This document shows positions 57,113 through 64,000 of a stretch of DNA of 64,000 nt, piece after piece. This DNA comes from Ewingella americana ATCC 33852 (GTDB lineage Bacteria > Pseudomonadota > Gammaproteobacteria > Enterobacterales > Enterobacteriaceae). The position numbers and the translations under genes are program-made. The DNA is taken from the NCBI RefSeq assembly GCF_000735345.1, contig NZ_JMPJ01000052.1, positions 17,713 through 81,712 on the forward strand. Reading direction: 5' to 3'. The notes beneath the pieces are model-generated. The model was not told where the DNA came from. It saw only the letters and a list, made by a program, of their open reading frames with translations, and did not search any database. Numbering within the stretch: position 1 is the first letter of the stretch; each line of letters opens with the position of its first letter.

Positions 57113-58456
57113 TTAGAGGACGCCTTGGGCGAGCATCGCATCTGCCACCTTTACAAATCCAGCAATATTCGCGCCGTGCACATAATGCGTCTGCTTGCCC
57201 TCGCCGCCGTGCTCGACGCAGGCTGCGTGGATATCCCGCATGATGTGCTGGAGTCGCGCGTCCACCTTCTCGGCATTCCAACTCAGACGCGCCGCATTCT
57301 GCGCCATCTCCAAGCCTGACGTTGCCACGCCACCGGCGTTGGCCGCCTTACCCGGTGCGAACAGCACGCCCGCGGCGAGGAAGGCGTCGGTGGCCTGAAT
57401 GGTGGTCGGCATGTTGGCCCCTTCCGCCACGGCTTTAACGCCGTTAGCGATAAGCTGGTGCGCGGCGTCAATGTCCAACTCGTTTTGCGTGGCGCAAGGC
57501 AGCGCAATGTCCACCGGCACGTTCCACGGCTGCTGGTCGGCCAAGAAGTCCAGACCGCGCTCGCGGGCGTACTCTTCAACTCGGCCATAGCGTGAGTTTT
57601 TAATCTCGGCCAAGTGCGCCAGTTTATCCGGCGTAAAGCCCGCTTCGTCCACCACCGTGCCGCCCGAGTCGGAGGCGGTGATCACCCGCGCGCCCAGCTC
57701 CATGGCTTTTTCAATGGCGTACTGCGCCACGTTGCCCGCACCCGAGACCGCCACTTTGCTGTCGGCAAAGCCCAAACCGTGGCGTTTTAGCATCGCCTCG
57801 GTGAAGTAAACCAGCCCGTAGCCCGTGGCTTCAGGGCGGATCAGGCTACCGCCGAACGACAAGCCTTTGCCGGTAAACACGCAGGCGGTGTTATTGGAAA
57901 GCTTCTTCATCATGCCGGACATAAAGGCCACTTCGCGCCCGCCCACGCCGATATCTCCAGCCGGAACGTCAGTATCCGGCCCCAGATGGCGATACAGCTC
58001 GGTCATCAGTGCCTGACAAAAACGCATGATTTCAGTTTTGCTTTTGCCTTTCGGATTAAAGTCAGAGCCGCCCTTGCCGCCGCCCATCGGCAGCGTGGTC
58101 AGGGCATTTTTGAAGGTCTGCTCGAAGCCGAGGAACTTCAAAATCGACAGATTGACCGACGGGTGGAAGCGCATCCCGCCCTTGTACGGGCCAATCGCCG
58201 AGTTGAACTGCACCCGCCAAGCGCGGTTTACCTGCACCGTGCCGCTGTCATCAATCCAAGCGACGCGGAACTGGATCACCCGTTCAGGTTCAACCAGACG
58301 TTCGAGCAGGCTCTGTTCAAGATAATGAGGATTTTGTTGGAGAAAAGGCCACAGCGAGGTGAAGACCTCGCGCACGGCTTGTAGGTACTCAGGTTGGTGG
58401 GCATCGCGTTGTTGTAACTGTTCTAAAAACGACTCCAGAGAAGTTAAACCATTCAT
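57113..58456 (-). CDS. gdhA: GdhA, NADP-specific glutamate dehydrogenase
   Basis: This 447-residue enzyme, identical in length to E. coli GdhA, has the catalytic region IGPYKGGMRFHPSV, LPMGGGKGGSDF, DVPAGDIGVGGREV and the Rossmann motif VSGAGNVAQYAIEKA. It makes glutamate from 2-oxoglutarate and ammonia. An AAGGAAT site precedes the ATG. Confidence 0.96.
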   Translation of the reverse strand: MNGLTSLESFLEQLQQRDAHQPEYLQAVREVFTSLWPFLQQNPHYLEQSLLERLVEPERVIQFRVAWIDDSGTVQVNRAWRVQFNSAIGPYKGGMRFHPSVNLSILKFLGFEQTFKNALTTLPMGGGKGGSDFNPKGKSKTEIMRFCQALMTELYRHLGPDTDVPAGDIGVGGREVAFMSGMMKKLSNNTACVFTGKGLSFGGSLIRPEATGYGLVYFTEAMLKRHGLGFADSKVAVSGAGNVAQYAIEKAMELGARVITASDSGGTVVDEAGFTPDKLAHLAEIKNSRYGRVEEYARERGLDFLADQQPWNVPVDIALPCATQNELDIDAAHQLIANGVKAVAEGANMPTTIQATDAFLAAGVLFAPGKAANAGGVATSGLEMAQNAARLSWNAEKVDARLQHIMRDIHAACVEHGGEGKQTHYVHGANIAGFVKVADAMLAQGVL

Positions 58457-58870
58457 CAGTAATTCCTTTTTTTCTAAAAACTTCCCCTGACAATTTTTTG
58501 TTCAAGCTTATTATGAAAACCGCCGGGGCCGATGTTGTGCTTGATGAATATAACATTGGTTCATATTCAGACTTCAAGGCGGATGGCCAAAAAGAGTGCA
58601 AAATTACCCTAAAGTTTCCGCGCCATTGGCCGATAACTCCCAGTTGTCACATCGATTGAACATTAAAAATTTTGCTTAAGTCCGATCTTTTTACTGTATC
58701 TGCTTGAAAACAGACTAGTTACTGCCAGCACAAGGCGAACTAGGAATATTCTTATGATACCGTCTACCCTACACATCACAGCAAAAATGCGTCGGGACAG
58801 ACGCAACTTACAGCCGGCCTATCGTTTAGGAGGAACCTGAACCGTAGCGGCACGCTATCAGGCAAATAAG
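58457..58870. other. Intergenic region between divergent gdhA and the GGDEF-EAL gene
   Basis: About 410 bp hold the promoters of two diverging genes. I see an AGGAGGAA stretch near 58829, too far from the ATG at 58871 to act as its ribosome site and followed by an in-frame stop. No RNA gene or repeat is recognised. Confidence 0.5.
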
Positions 58871-60967
58871 ATGAACGAAGATTCTGATGTAATGTATCGG
58901 TTGCTGGTTCAAAGCGTTGAAGACTACGCCATTTATATGCTGACCCCTGAGGGTATCGTCGCGAATTGGAATGCCGGTGCGCAACGCGCCAAGGGCTATA
59001 CGCGCGACGAAATTGTCGGCAAACACTTCTCCTGTTTCTATATCTCTGAAGACCGCGACAGCGGCTGGCCCGCCCACGGGCTGGAAACCGCACGCCGCAC
59101 CGGCCGCTATGAGTCCGAAGGCTGGCGACAACGCAAAGATGGCTCGCGATTCTGGGCGCACGTCATCATTGAAGCGGTGCGCGAGTCCGGCACGTTATTA
59201 GGCTTTGCCAAAGTCACCCGCGATGTCAGCGAACGCCGCCTCTACGAGCAAGAGTTGCTGGCGGCGAAAGAAGTTGCCGAAGCCAGCAATGAGAAAATGA
59301 CCGCCCTGTCGCAGTTCCTCGACACGGTGATTGCCAATATTCCCTCGTCGGTGATTGTAGAAAATGCCGTCTCGCGGGAGATCTTGCTGGTCAACCGTCA
59401 GGCCGAGCTGCTGCTGGGCAAGCCGCGCGACCAGCTGATTGGCAAACGCCCGCAGGATTGCCTCAACCGCGGCATCAGCGACTACCTGAATAAGCAGTCG
59501 GATGAGTGCCTGCGCTCGGAAGGCTTGCACAAAAGCGAGCAGCAGCTGGCGACGCCGATTGGCGAACGCACGCTGCAAACCACCGCCTCGATGATTAACG
59601 GCAGCGATTCGCAAACCAGCTATGTGCTGATGATTGCCGATGACGTTACCGACCAGCACGCCGCTAACGCCCGCATTCACCACATGGCGCACCATGACAA
59701 CCTGACCAGCCTGCCCAACCGCGTGCTGTTTAGCCAGCGCCTGAACGAAGCCTTGCAGCTGTCGAAAATCACTCATCGCCTGACCGCCACGCTCTGTCTG
59801 GACTTGGACAACTTCAAGAATGTGAATGACGCCCTCGGCCACCAGATTGGTGACGAGCTGCTGCGCGGCATCGCCAAACGCCTGCGCTTTGTGCTGCGCG
59901 AGCGCGATACGCTGGCGCGCGTCGGCGGCGATGAGTTCGCCATCGTGCTGCCAAGCCTACCTTACATAGACAAGGCGTATCAGATTGCCCAGCGGCTGAT
60001 TGAAGCCGTGAAGCCGCCCATCACCATTGAAGGCCACTCGCTGACCGTCGGCCTGAGCGTTGGGATAGCCATCGCCGAAAACAGCGACGACACCCCGGAG
60101 CACCTGCTGCGCTGCGCCGATATGGCGCTGTACGAAGCCAAACGCAACGGCCGCAATCGCTATGAAATGTTCCGCGAAGAGATGGACGAGGCGGCGCGCA
60201 AACGTCGCGATATCGAGCTGGATCTGCGCTATGCCATCACCAGCAAGCAGCTGAAGCTTTACTACCAGCCAATCACCGACAGCGCCCACGACGCGGTAAT
60301 TGGTTATGAAGCCCTGATGCGCTGGAATCACCCGACTAACGGGCTGATCATGCCGATGGACTTCATCCCGATCGCCGAAGAGACCGGGCTGATCCACAGT
60401 ATTGGCGCTTATGCCCTGCACGAAGCCTGCCACGAAGCGGCCAGTTGGGTCGGCAATCAGACCATCGCGGTTAACCTCTCGCCGGTGCAGTTCAAAAATA
60501 GCTCGCTGATTTCAGTGATTGAGTCGGCGCTGAGTGAGTCCGGGCTGGCGCCAAATCGGCTGGAGGTCGAAATCACCGAATCGGTGCTGCTCGACAATAA
60601 CAACGCTAACGTGGCCACGCTGGGTCGCCTGAAAGAGCTGGGTGTGCGCATTGCGCTGGATGATTTCGGCACCGGTTATTCGTCGCTGAGCTACCTGCGC
60701 TCGTTCCCGTTCGACAAAATCAAAATCGACAAGTCGTTTATCAACGATATGCAGGACAGCCGCGAAGCGCTGGCGATCATCCGCGCCATAACGGGCATGA
60801 GCCGCAGTCTGGATATCCAAACTACCGCCGAAGGGGTGGAAACGCCGGAGCAGTTCCGCCGCCTGAAAGAAGAGGGTTGCTCGCTGTTCCAGGGCTACTA
60901 CTTTGGCCGCCCGCAGCCGTCTGAGTCACGTTTGACCGGTTTCTCCACCGTCGCCGCCCCGCTGTAA
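58871..60967 (+). CDS. PAS-PAS-GGDEF-EAL cyclic-di-GMP signalling protein
   Basis: This 698-residue cytoplasmic protein has two PAS-type sensor domains (about residues 5-125 and 145-255), a GGDEF domain with intact GGDEF at 352-356 and an EAL domain with EAL at 480-482, plus [13 protein letters not shown] and KIDKSFI. Both catalytic motifs look intact, so it may make or break cyclic di-GMP or be switched between the two. No transmembrane segment is seen. A weak ribosome site precedes the ATG. Confidence 0.88.
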   Translation: MNEDSDVMYRLLVQSVEDYAIYMLTPEGIVANWNAGAQRAKGYTRDEIVGKHFSCFYISEDRDSGWPAHGLETARRTGRYESEGWRQRKDGSRFWAHVIIEAVRESGTLLGFAKVTRDVSERRLYEQELLAAKEVAEASNEKMTALSQFLDTVIANIPSSVIVENAVSREILLVNRQAELLLGKPRDQLIGKRPQDCLNRGISDYLNKQSDECLRSEGLHKSEQQLATPIGERTLQTTASMINGSDSQTSYVLMIADDVTDQHAANARIHHMAHHDNLTSLPNRVLFSQRLNEALQLSKITHRLTATLCLDLDNFKNVNDALGHQIGDELLRGIAKRLRFVLRERDTLARVGGDEFAIVLPSLPYIDKAYQIAQRLIEAVKPPITIEGHSLTVGLSVGIAIAENSDDTPEHLLRCADMALYEAKRNGRNRYEMFREEMDEAARKRRDIELDLRYAITSKQLKLYYQPITDSAHDAVIGYEALMRWNHPTNGLIMPMDFIPIAEETGLIHSIGAYALHEACHEAASWVGNQTIAVNLSPVQFKNSSLISVIESALSESGLAPNRLEVEITESVLLDNNNANVATLGRLKELGVRIALDDFGTGYSSLSYLRSFPFDKIKIDKSFINDMQDSREALAIIRAITGMSRSLDIQTTAEGVETPEQFRRLKEEGCSLFQGYYFGRPQPSESRLTGFSTVAAPL

Positions 60968-60986
60968 CTGCTGAAAAATCAATGCC

Positions 60987-61012
60987 GACCGGGCGTGTTT
61001 CTGCGCCCGGTC
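60987..61012. other. Strong GC hairpin after the GGDEF-EAL gene
   Basis: GACCGGGCG pairs perfectly with CGCCCGGTC over an eight-base loop. It lacks a T-tract, so it is a stabilising or partially terminating structure. Confidence 0.55.
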
Positions 61013-61046
61013 ACATCCCCGCTGCAAACCGCGCTCAAATGCCAAT

Positions 61047-61065
61047 ACAAATAGAAATCATTATT
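61047..61065. promoter_or_regulatory. Fur box upstream of fhuF
   Basis: The 19-bp site matches the Fur consensus at about 13 of 19 positions, including a perfect AATCATTAT half. It lies about 70 bp before fhuF, an iron-regulated gene in E. coli. Confidence 0.65.
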
Positions 61066-61131
61066 ATTTCACTTTATTATTCGTTACCCTGTTTCTATTA
61101 GCTTGGTTTATCAATCTCTCTGACAGCGACG

Positions 61132-61890
61132 ATGCAAACAATTCTTGATAGTTTCCGCGATGGCCCGATTAGCTGGGTCGCCGACAGTTTTAAGCCAATG
61201 ACGCCGCTGGTGACTAATGCCCTGCCGATGTCGCTGCTGACCACCGCCGACGGCTGCGCCAGCGTGCTCGAGCGTTATTTAGCGCTGCACGCCGAAGACG
61301 CCAGCCACGTGGAAAAACGCCGCGCGCGCATCTCAATGTGGTCCCAGTGGTACTTCGCCAACCTGCTGCCGAGCTGGGTGATCGTCTCCCTCAGCCACGG
61401 CTGGCAGCTGCCTATCGCCGCCGACAATGTCTATCTCGCCCTGCAAGATGAAGGTTTGCCGCACCAGATCTATCTTGATGGCCCCGGCGCGGCCTTTACT
61501 TCGCCGCAGCCGATGGACCGTTTCGAAGAGATGATTGAGCAGCATCTGCGCCCGGTGTGTCACGCCATGGCGGAGATTTCCGGCCTGAAACCTGGGATTT
61601 ACTGGAGTAACGCGGGGATTCGCGTCGGCTGGGGAATTAAGCAGGCGGAGCTGGTTGACGCGGATATTTCCGACGGTATGGCGCTGCTCAACGCTCGCGA
61701 GCTGCCCGACGGCGGCAAGAACCCACTTTTCCAGCCGATGCGCCCGGAAAATCCGCTGGATGAAAACAGCCCGCAGTTCCGTCGCCAATGCTGCTTGCGC
61801 TATGAATTGGCCGACCACGCCATGTGCCCTTCCTGCCCATTATTGCTAGCAGAACGCAAATCTGGAAAAAAACGCAAAAGTCCGGCCTGA
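61132..61890 (+). CDS. fhuF: FhuF, ferric siderophore reductase
   Basis: This 252-residue protein has the C-terminal 2Fe-2S cluster motif RRQCCLRYELADHAMCPSCP (Cys-Cys-x10-Cys-x2-Cys), the mark of FhuF. It releases iron from hydroxamate siderophores in the cytoplasm. A Fur box upstream fits iron control. Confidence 0.93.
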   Translation: MQTILDSFRDGPISWVADSFKPMTPLVTNALPMSLLTTADGCASVLERYLALHAEDASHVEKRRARISMWSQWYFANLLPSWVIVSLSHGWQLPIAADNVYLALQDEGLPHQIYLDGPGAAFTSPQPMDRFEEMIEQHLRPVCHAMAEISGLKPGIYWSNAGIRVGWGIKQAELVDADISDGMALLNARELPDGGKNPLFQPMRPENPLDENSPQFRRQCCLRYELADHAMCPSCPLLLAERKSGKKRKSPA

Positions 61891-61988
61891 GAATTGCTTA
61901 CGATTCCAGCACATACAAAAGCGCCTAAGCTTAGCGTAAAAAATCATTGGATCTTAAACTGAGAAAATTATAAGAATTGAGTTATAAG

Positions 61989-62021
61989 CCCCGCCAATCA
62001 GACAACTGACTGATGACGGGG
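61989..62021 (+). other. Leader hairpin before the 102-residue protein gene
   Basis: CCCCG/CGGGG and an inner ATCAG/CTGAT pairing form a two-part hairpin about 36 bp before the start codon. Its role is unknown. Confidence 0.35.
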
Positions 62022-62056
62022 ATAGACCAACGAGCTTTTCATTGAGAGAAACCATC

Positions 62057-62365
62057 ATGAATAAGAAATCGCTGGCCTCAGATGTGCTCGGCACACTGGC
62101 GCAACCCGTTAGCCGTGTTTGGAATATGTTAACTGGCAAGCAAGAGCCACTCAGAGCAAGGATTGTTCACCGTTACGCCGTACCTTCGTCGCGCACTATC
62201 AGTGTTGCAGAAGGCTTCTTTGGGTTCATTCCCATCGAATCCTACGAGAACGAAAGATACATTCTGGAAGTGGCTTACGCCGACCAGCAGTATCAGGTAG
62301 AAGTCCCGCGTAACTATTATCAGAAAAGTAATATTGGCGACGGTATTGATATCCACACGCTGTAA
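62057..62365 (+). CDS. Small protein of unknown function
   Basis: This 102-residue protein starts at ATG 62057 after GAGAG and has no signal peptide or membrane helix. An N-terminal amphipathic region (LASDVLGTLAQPVSRVWNML) is followed by a basic stretch and a beta-rich part (GFFGFIPIESYENERYILEV). I do not recognise a family. It is followed by a good terminator. Confidence 0.6.
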   Translation: MNKKSLASDVLGTLAQPVSRVWNMLTGKQEPLRARIVHRYAVPSSRTISVAEGFFGFIPIESYENERYILEVAYADQQYQVEVPRNYYQKSNIGDGIDIHTL

Positions 62366-62396
62366 CCCTGAAACTGACTGATAACCCTTTGATGTG

Positions 62397-62430
62397 AAAA
62401 AGGCTACTCCTGCGGGATGTAGCCTTTTTT
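62397..62430. terminator. Bidirectional terminator
   Basis: AAAAAGGCTAC pairs with GTAGCCTTTTT around an 11-base loop, with T-runs in both directions. It separates the 102-residue protein from the converging dehydrogenase gene. Confidence 0.85.
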
Positions 62431-62463
62431 ATTGCTTGAATGCCTGTAAGCCTTATTGCTTGG

Positions 62464-63552
62464 CTAAATCAGGCTGCGCCCCAGACTGTCCACTCGCTCA
62501 ATTGCCGCCTTCATGGCAGCAAAATCTACTTCAAACGGCATGTTCGCCATGTCAGGCGCGGTCAGGCTGTGGTCAATAATGCTGGCAAGATCCTGCTCGG
62601 TAAGTTCAGCGGAGAGGTGCGCCAGCTGAGTCGGGATAGCGCTGGCCCGCGCCAGTGCCAGCGCGGCTTGCAGCTCATCATCACTGCGATTTTCCAGCGC
62701 CAACAGGCATAGGTTGCCGAAGCCAACCAGCAAACCATGCGGGAAATGCCGCGTTTTGCTGCATACCGTGAAACCTTCATATAAGGCGTGAGCCGCACCG
62801 GTATGCGCGCCATTGCTCATAATCGAGGTCAAACCGGCATACAGGAAGATGGCGTCCAGCACCTGTTCCAGCGCGTTATTGGCTTTGCCCTGCTCCACCG
62901 CCAGACAGGCGTCAGCGGCAAAATGTTCAATTTGAGTGAAGCACAGCGCGCTGTTGGTCCGCGCCACGCCCGCCAGCCCGGTAAGGTTGTGTTCGTCGCT
63001 GATGGCGCGGTATTCATACCATTTCGCCAAGGTGTCACCGATCCCGGCCGCTAGCCAGTTGAGGGGTGCCTGTGCCAGTAAATCGGCATCAATCACCGCC
63101 GCCGCTGGGCCATAGTTCAATGGCAGCATGTCGCGAAAACGCCCGTCCTGATGGTAACGGAACGCCAGCGACGTCACCGCCGCGCAGGTACCGGGAATGC
63201 TCGGCAGGGTCACCACCGGCAAGTTACAGGCCACACCCGCCGCCTTGGCGGTGTCCAGCGCGCGCCCTCCGCCGGTGGCGATAATCACCTCGACACCCTG
63301 CACCCGAAACGCCTCCGCCAGCCGCGAGATCTCCTCCTGACAGCACTCGCCGCTCAGTACCTCATGCCCGAGATAGCTGACCATCTGCTGCTCAAGTTGG
63401 TCAATCACGCTCGCCTCAACGCTGGCAATCGCCCGCTTGCCGCCTACCAACAGCGCCCGCTGCCCCAGACGGCCACACATCGACCCTAAATGTTTTATCG
63501 CCCCGCGACCGCGCAGCACGCTAGCGGGGAATACCAAGCGATGAGTAAACAT
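62464..63552 (-). CDS. Iron-containing alcohol dehydrogenase, GldA/HcxA (YbdH)-like
   Basis: This 362-residue member of the GldA-type family has the NAD-binding motif VIIATGGGRALDTAKAAG, PSIPGTCAAVTSLAFRY, AGIGDTLAKWYEYRAI with metal-binding Asp, and metal His in AAHALYEGF and TRHFPHGLLVGFG. Length equals E. coli HcxA. Substrate unknown; glycerol or hydroxy acids are family options. ATG 63552 follows AAAGG; the 78 codons upstream in frame lie in repeat DNA. Confidence 0.85.
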   Translation of the reverse strand: MFTHRLVFPASVLRGRGAIKHLGSMCGRLGQRALLVGGKRAIASVEASVIDQLEQQMVSYLGHEVLSGECCQEEISRLAEAFRVQGVEVIIATGGGRALDTAKAAGVACNLPVVTLPSIPGTCAAVTSLAFRYHQDGRFRDMLPLNYGPAAAVIDADLLAQAPLNWLAAGIGDTLAKWYEYRAISDEHNLTGLAGVARTNSALCFTQIEHFAADACLAVEQGKANNALEQVLDAIFLYAGLTSIMSNGAHTGAAHALYEGFTVCSKTRHFPHGLLVGFGNLCLLALENRSDDELQAALALARASAIPTQLAHLSAELTEQDLASIIDHSLTAPDMANMPFEVDFAAMKAAIERVDSLGRSLI

Positions 63553-63639
63553 TTTGACCTTTTGGAATCGCAATAATGTTAATGGAAGGGTAGTCGTTGG
63601 CGGGGGATTTTGCTGGTAAAAGGTTGGGTTGCGACCAAA

Positions 63640-63870
63640 ATTGGCTTTCTTAAGGTCAAGGTCAAGGTCGTGGGCGTCGGCCCACACCGACCAAGGGAGG
63701 CGTAAACGCGCCTCCCTTGGAACCCTGCGTTTTTTTCGCTGTAAGATCGAGGCTGCGCAGGGTTGGAATGGACGTGTTTCAGGCACCTAAGTGACAGCCG
63801 CGAAATGCCGCCGCTTAGGCGGTTCCCTCAGTTCGGGTTCGAGCCATAGGTCTCGAACCATTCATTCGGC
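63640..63870. repeat. Highly structured intergenic region
   Basis: It contains tandem AAGGTCAAGGTCAAGGTC, an exact 12-pair hairpin CCAAGGGAGGCG/CGCCTCCCTTGG (63691-63720), and a second perfect hairpin GGTTCGAG/CTCGAACC near 63834-63859. No gene is supported. It looks like a cluster of small mobile repeats. Confidence 0.55.
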
Positions 63871-63924
63871 GTCACTTCTGAATGCGACTTAGTGGCATTT
63901 AAATCATGCCGTTCCAGTTGTTTT

Positions 63925-63974
63925 GGTTTTATCCCTCCCCTTTCAGGAGGGGAGGCTAGGTGGGGTGTGGGGTT
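63925..63974. repeat. Copy 2 of the 50-bp intergenic repeat
   Basis: Near-identical to 47475-47524: both start with ATCCCTCCCCTTTCAGGA after GGTTTT and end GGTGGGGTGTGGGGTT. Confidence 0.8.
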
Positions 63975-64000
63975 GGCTGCATTGAGCGCTGAATTAAACC

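Noticed and set aside
61989-62021. Riboswitch before the 102-residue protein
   Set aside because: Only one short hairpin is visible and no known aptamer pattern is recognised.
63553-63786. N-terminal extension of the dehydrogenase by 78 codons
   Set aside because: The extension lies in repeat and hairpin DNA, has no ribosome site, and the family starts at the ATG at 63552.
63834-63859. tRNA-like T-arm (GGTTCGAG...CTCGAACC)
   Set aside because: No acceptor, D or anticodon arms can be built around it.

Overview
The window looks like chromosomal DNA of a gammaproteobacterium of the order Enterobacterales, most probably the Serratia/Rahnella/Ewingella/Hafnia side rather than E. coli itself. The housekeeping genes (gdhA, fhuF, rclA/rclR, ascGFB, the aga genes) are recognisably enterobacterial, the gene density and ERIC repeats fit, and GC is moderate except in AT-rich cargo islands. 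The exact genus cannot be fixed from sequence reading alone.

Region 1 (1-10.2 kb) is an N-acetylgalactosamine/galactosamine catabolic locus. A divergent DeoR-type repressor (agaR, cut by the window edge) faces kbaZ-agaVWEF-agaA, followed by agaS-kbaY and a secreted GH36-like alpha-galactosidase or alpha-N-acetylgalactosaminidase. Matches to the AgaR operator consensus lie in both promoter regions. The layout suggests extracytoplasmic release of GalNAc, PTS import as GalNAc-6-P, deacetylation, deamination/isomerisation and tagatose-bisphosphate cleavage.

Region 2 (10.2-44.2 kb) is one complete type VI secretion locus: tssB, tssC, tssK, tssL, an OmpA-domain membrane protein, hcp, clpV, vgrG, [effector and immunity island], a 410-residue membrane protein, tssM, tssA, PAAR-toxin, [second immunity island], tssF, tssG, tssJ, tssE and a membrane-anchored ImpA-N protein. 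Two AT-rich cargo islands interrupt the core genes. The first (about 22.4-29.8 kb) has a VgrG-linked M23-like/GH19 cell-wall hydrolase followed by at least seven small exported proteins plus decayed remnants, so it looks like an accumulated bank of immunity genes. The second (about 36.4-38.9 kb) has a PAAR protein with a type-44-like toxin C-terminus and its anchored immunity protein, then an orphan second copy of the toxin C-terminus without a start codon, followed by a homologous but diverged immunity gene.

Region 3 (44.2-52.7 kb) carries a YdgJ-like oxidoreductase with a DeoR regulator, a Tat-exported alpha/beta hydrolase, a small HTH protein divergent from an unusual trimeric-autotransporter-like adhesin (helix-turn-helix-like N-terminus, signal segment, 49 collagen-like triplets, coiled coil, YadA-type anchor) with a lipoprotein gene behind it, and the rclA/rclR oxidative-stress pair.

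Region 4 (52.7-64 kb) contains the ascFB beta-glucoside PTS/phospho-glucosidase genes with divergent ascG, gdhA, a PAS-GGDEF-EAL protein, fhuF with a Fur box, a small unknown protein and a GldA/HcxA-like dehydrogenase. Repeats include two ERIC elements (after hcp and after gdhA), two copies of a 50-bp GC-rich repeat, and a structured intergenic region at the right end.
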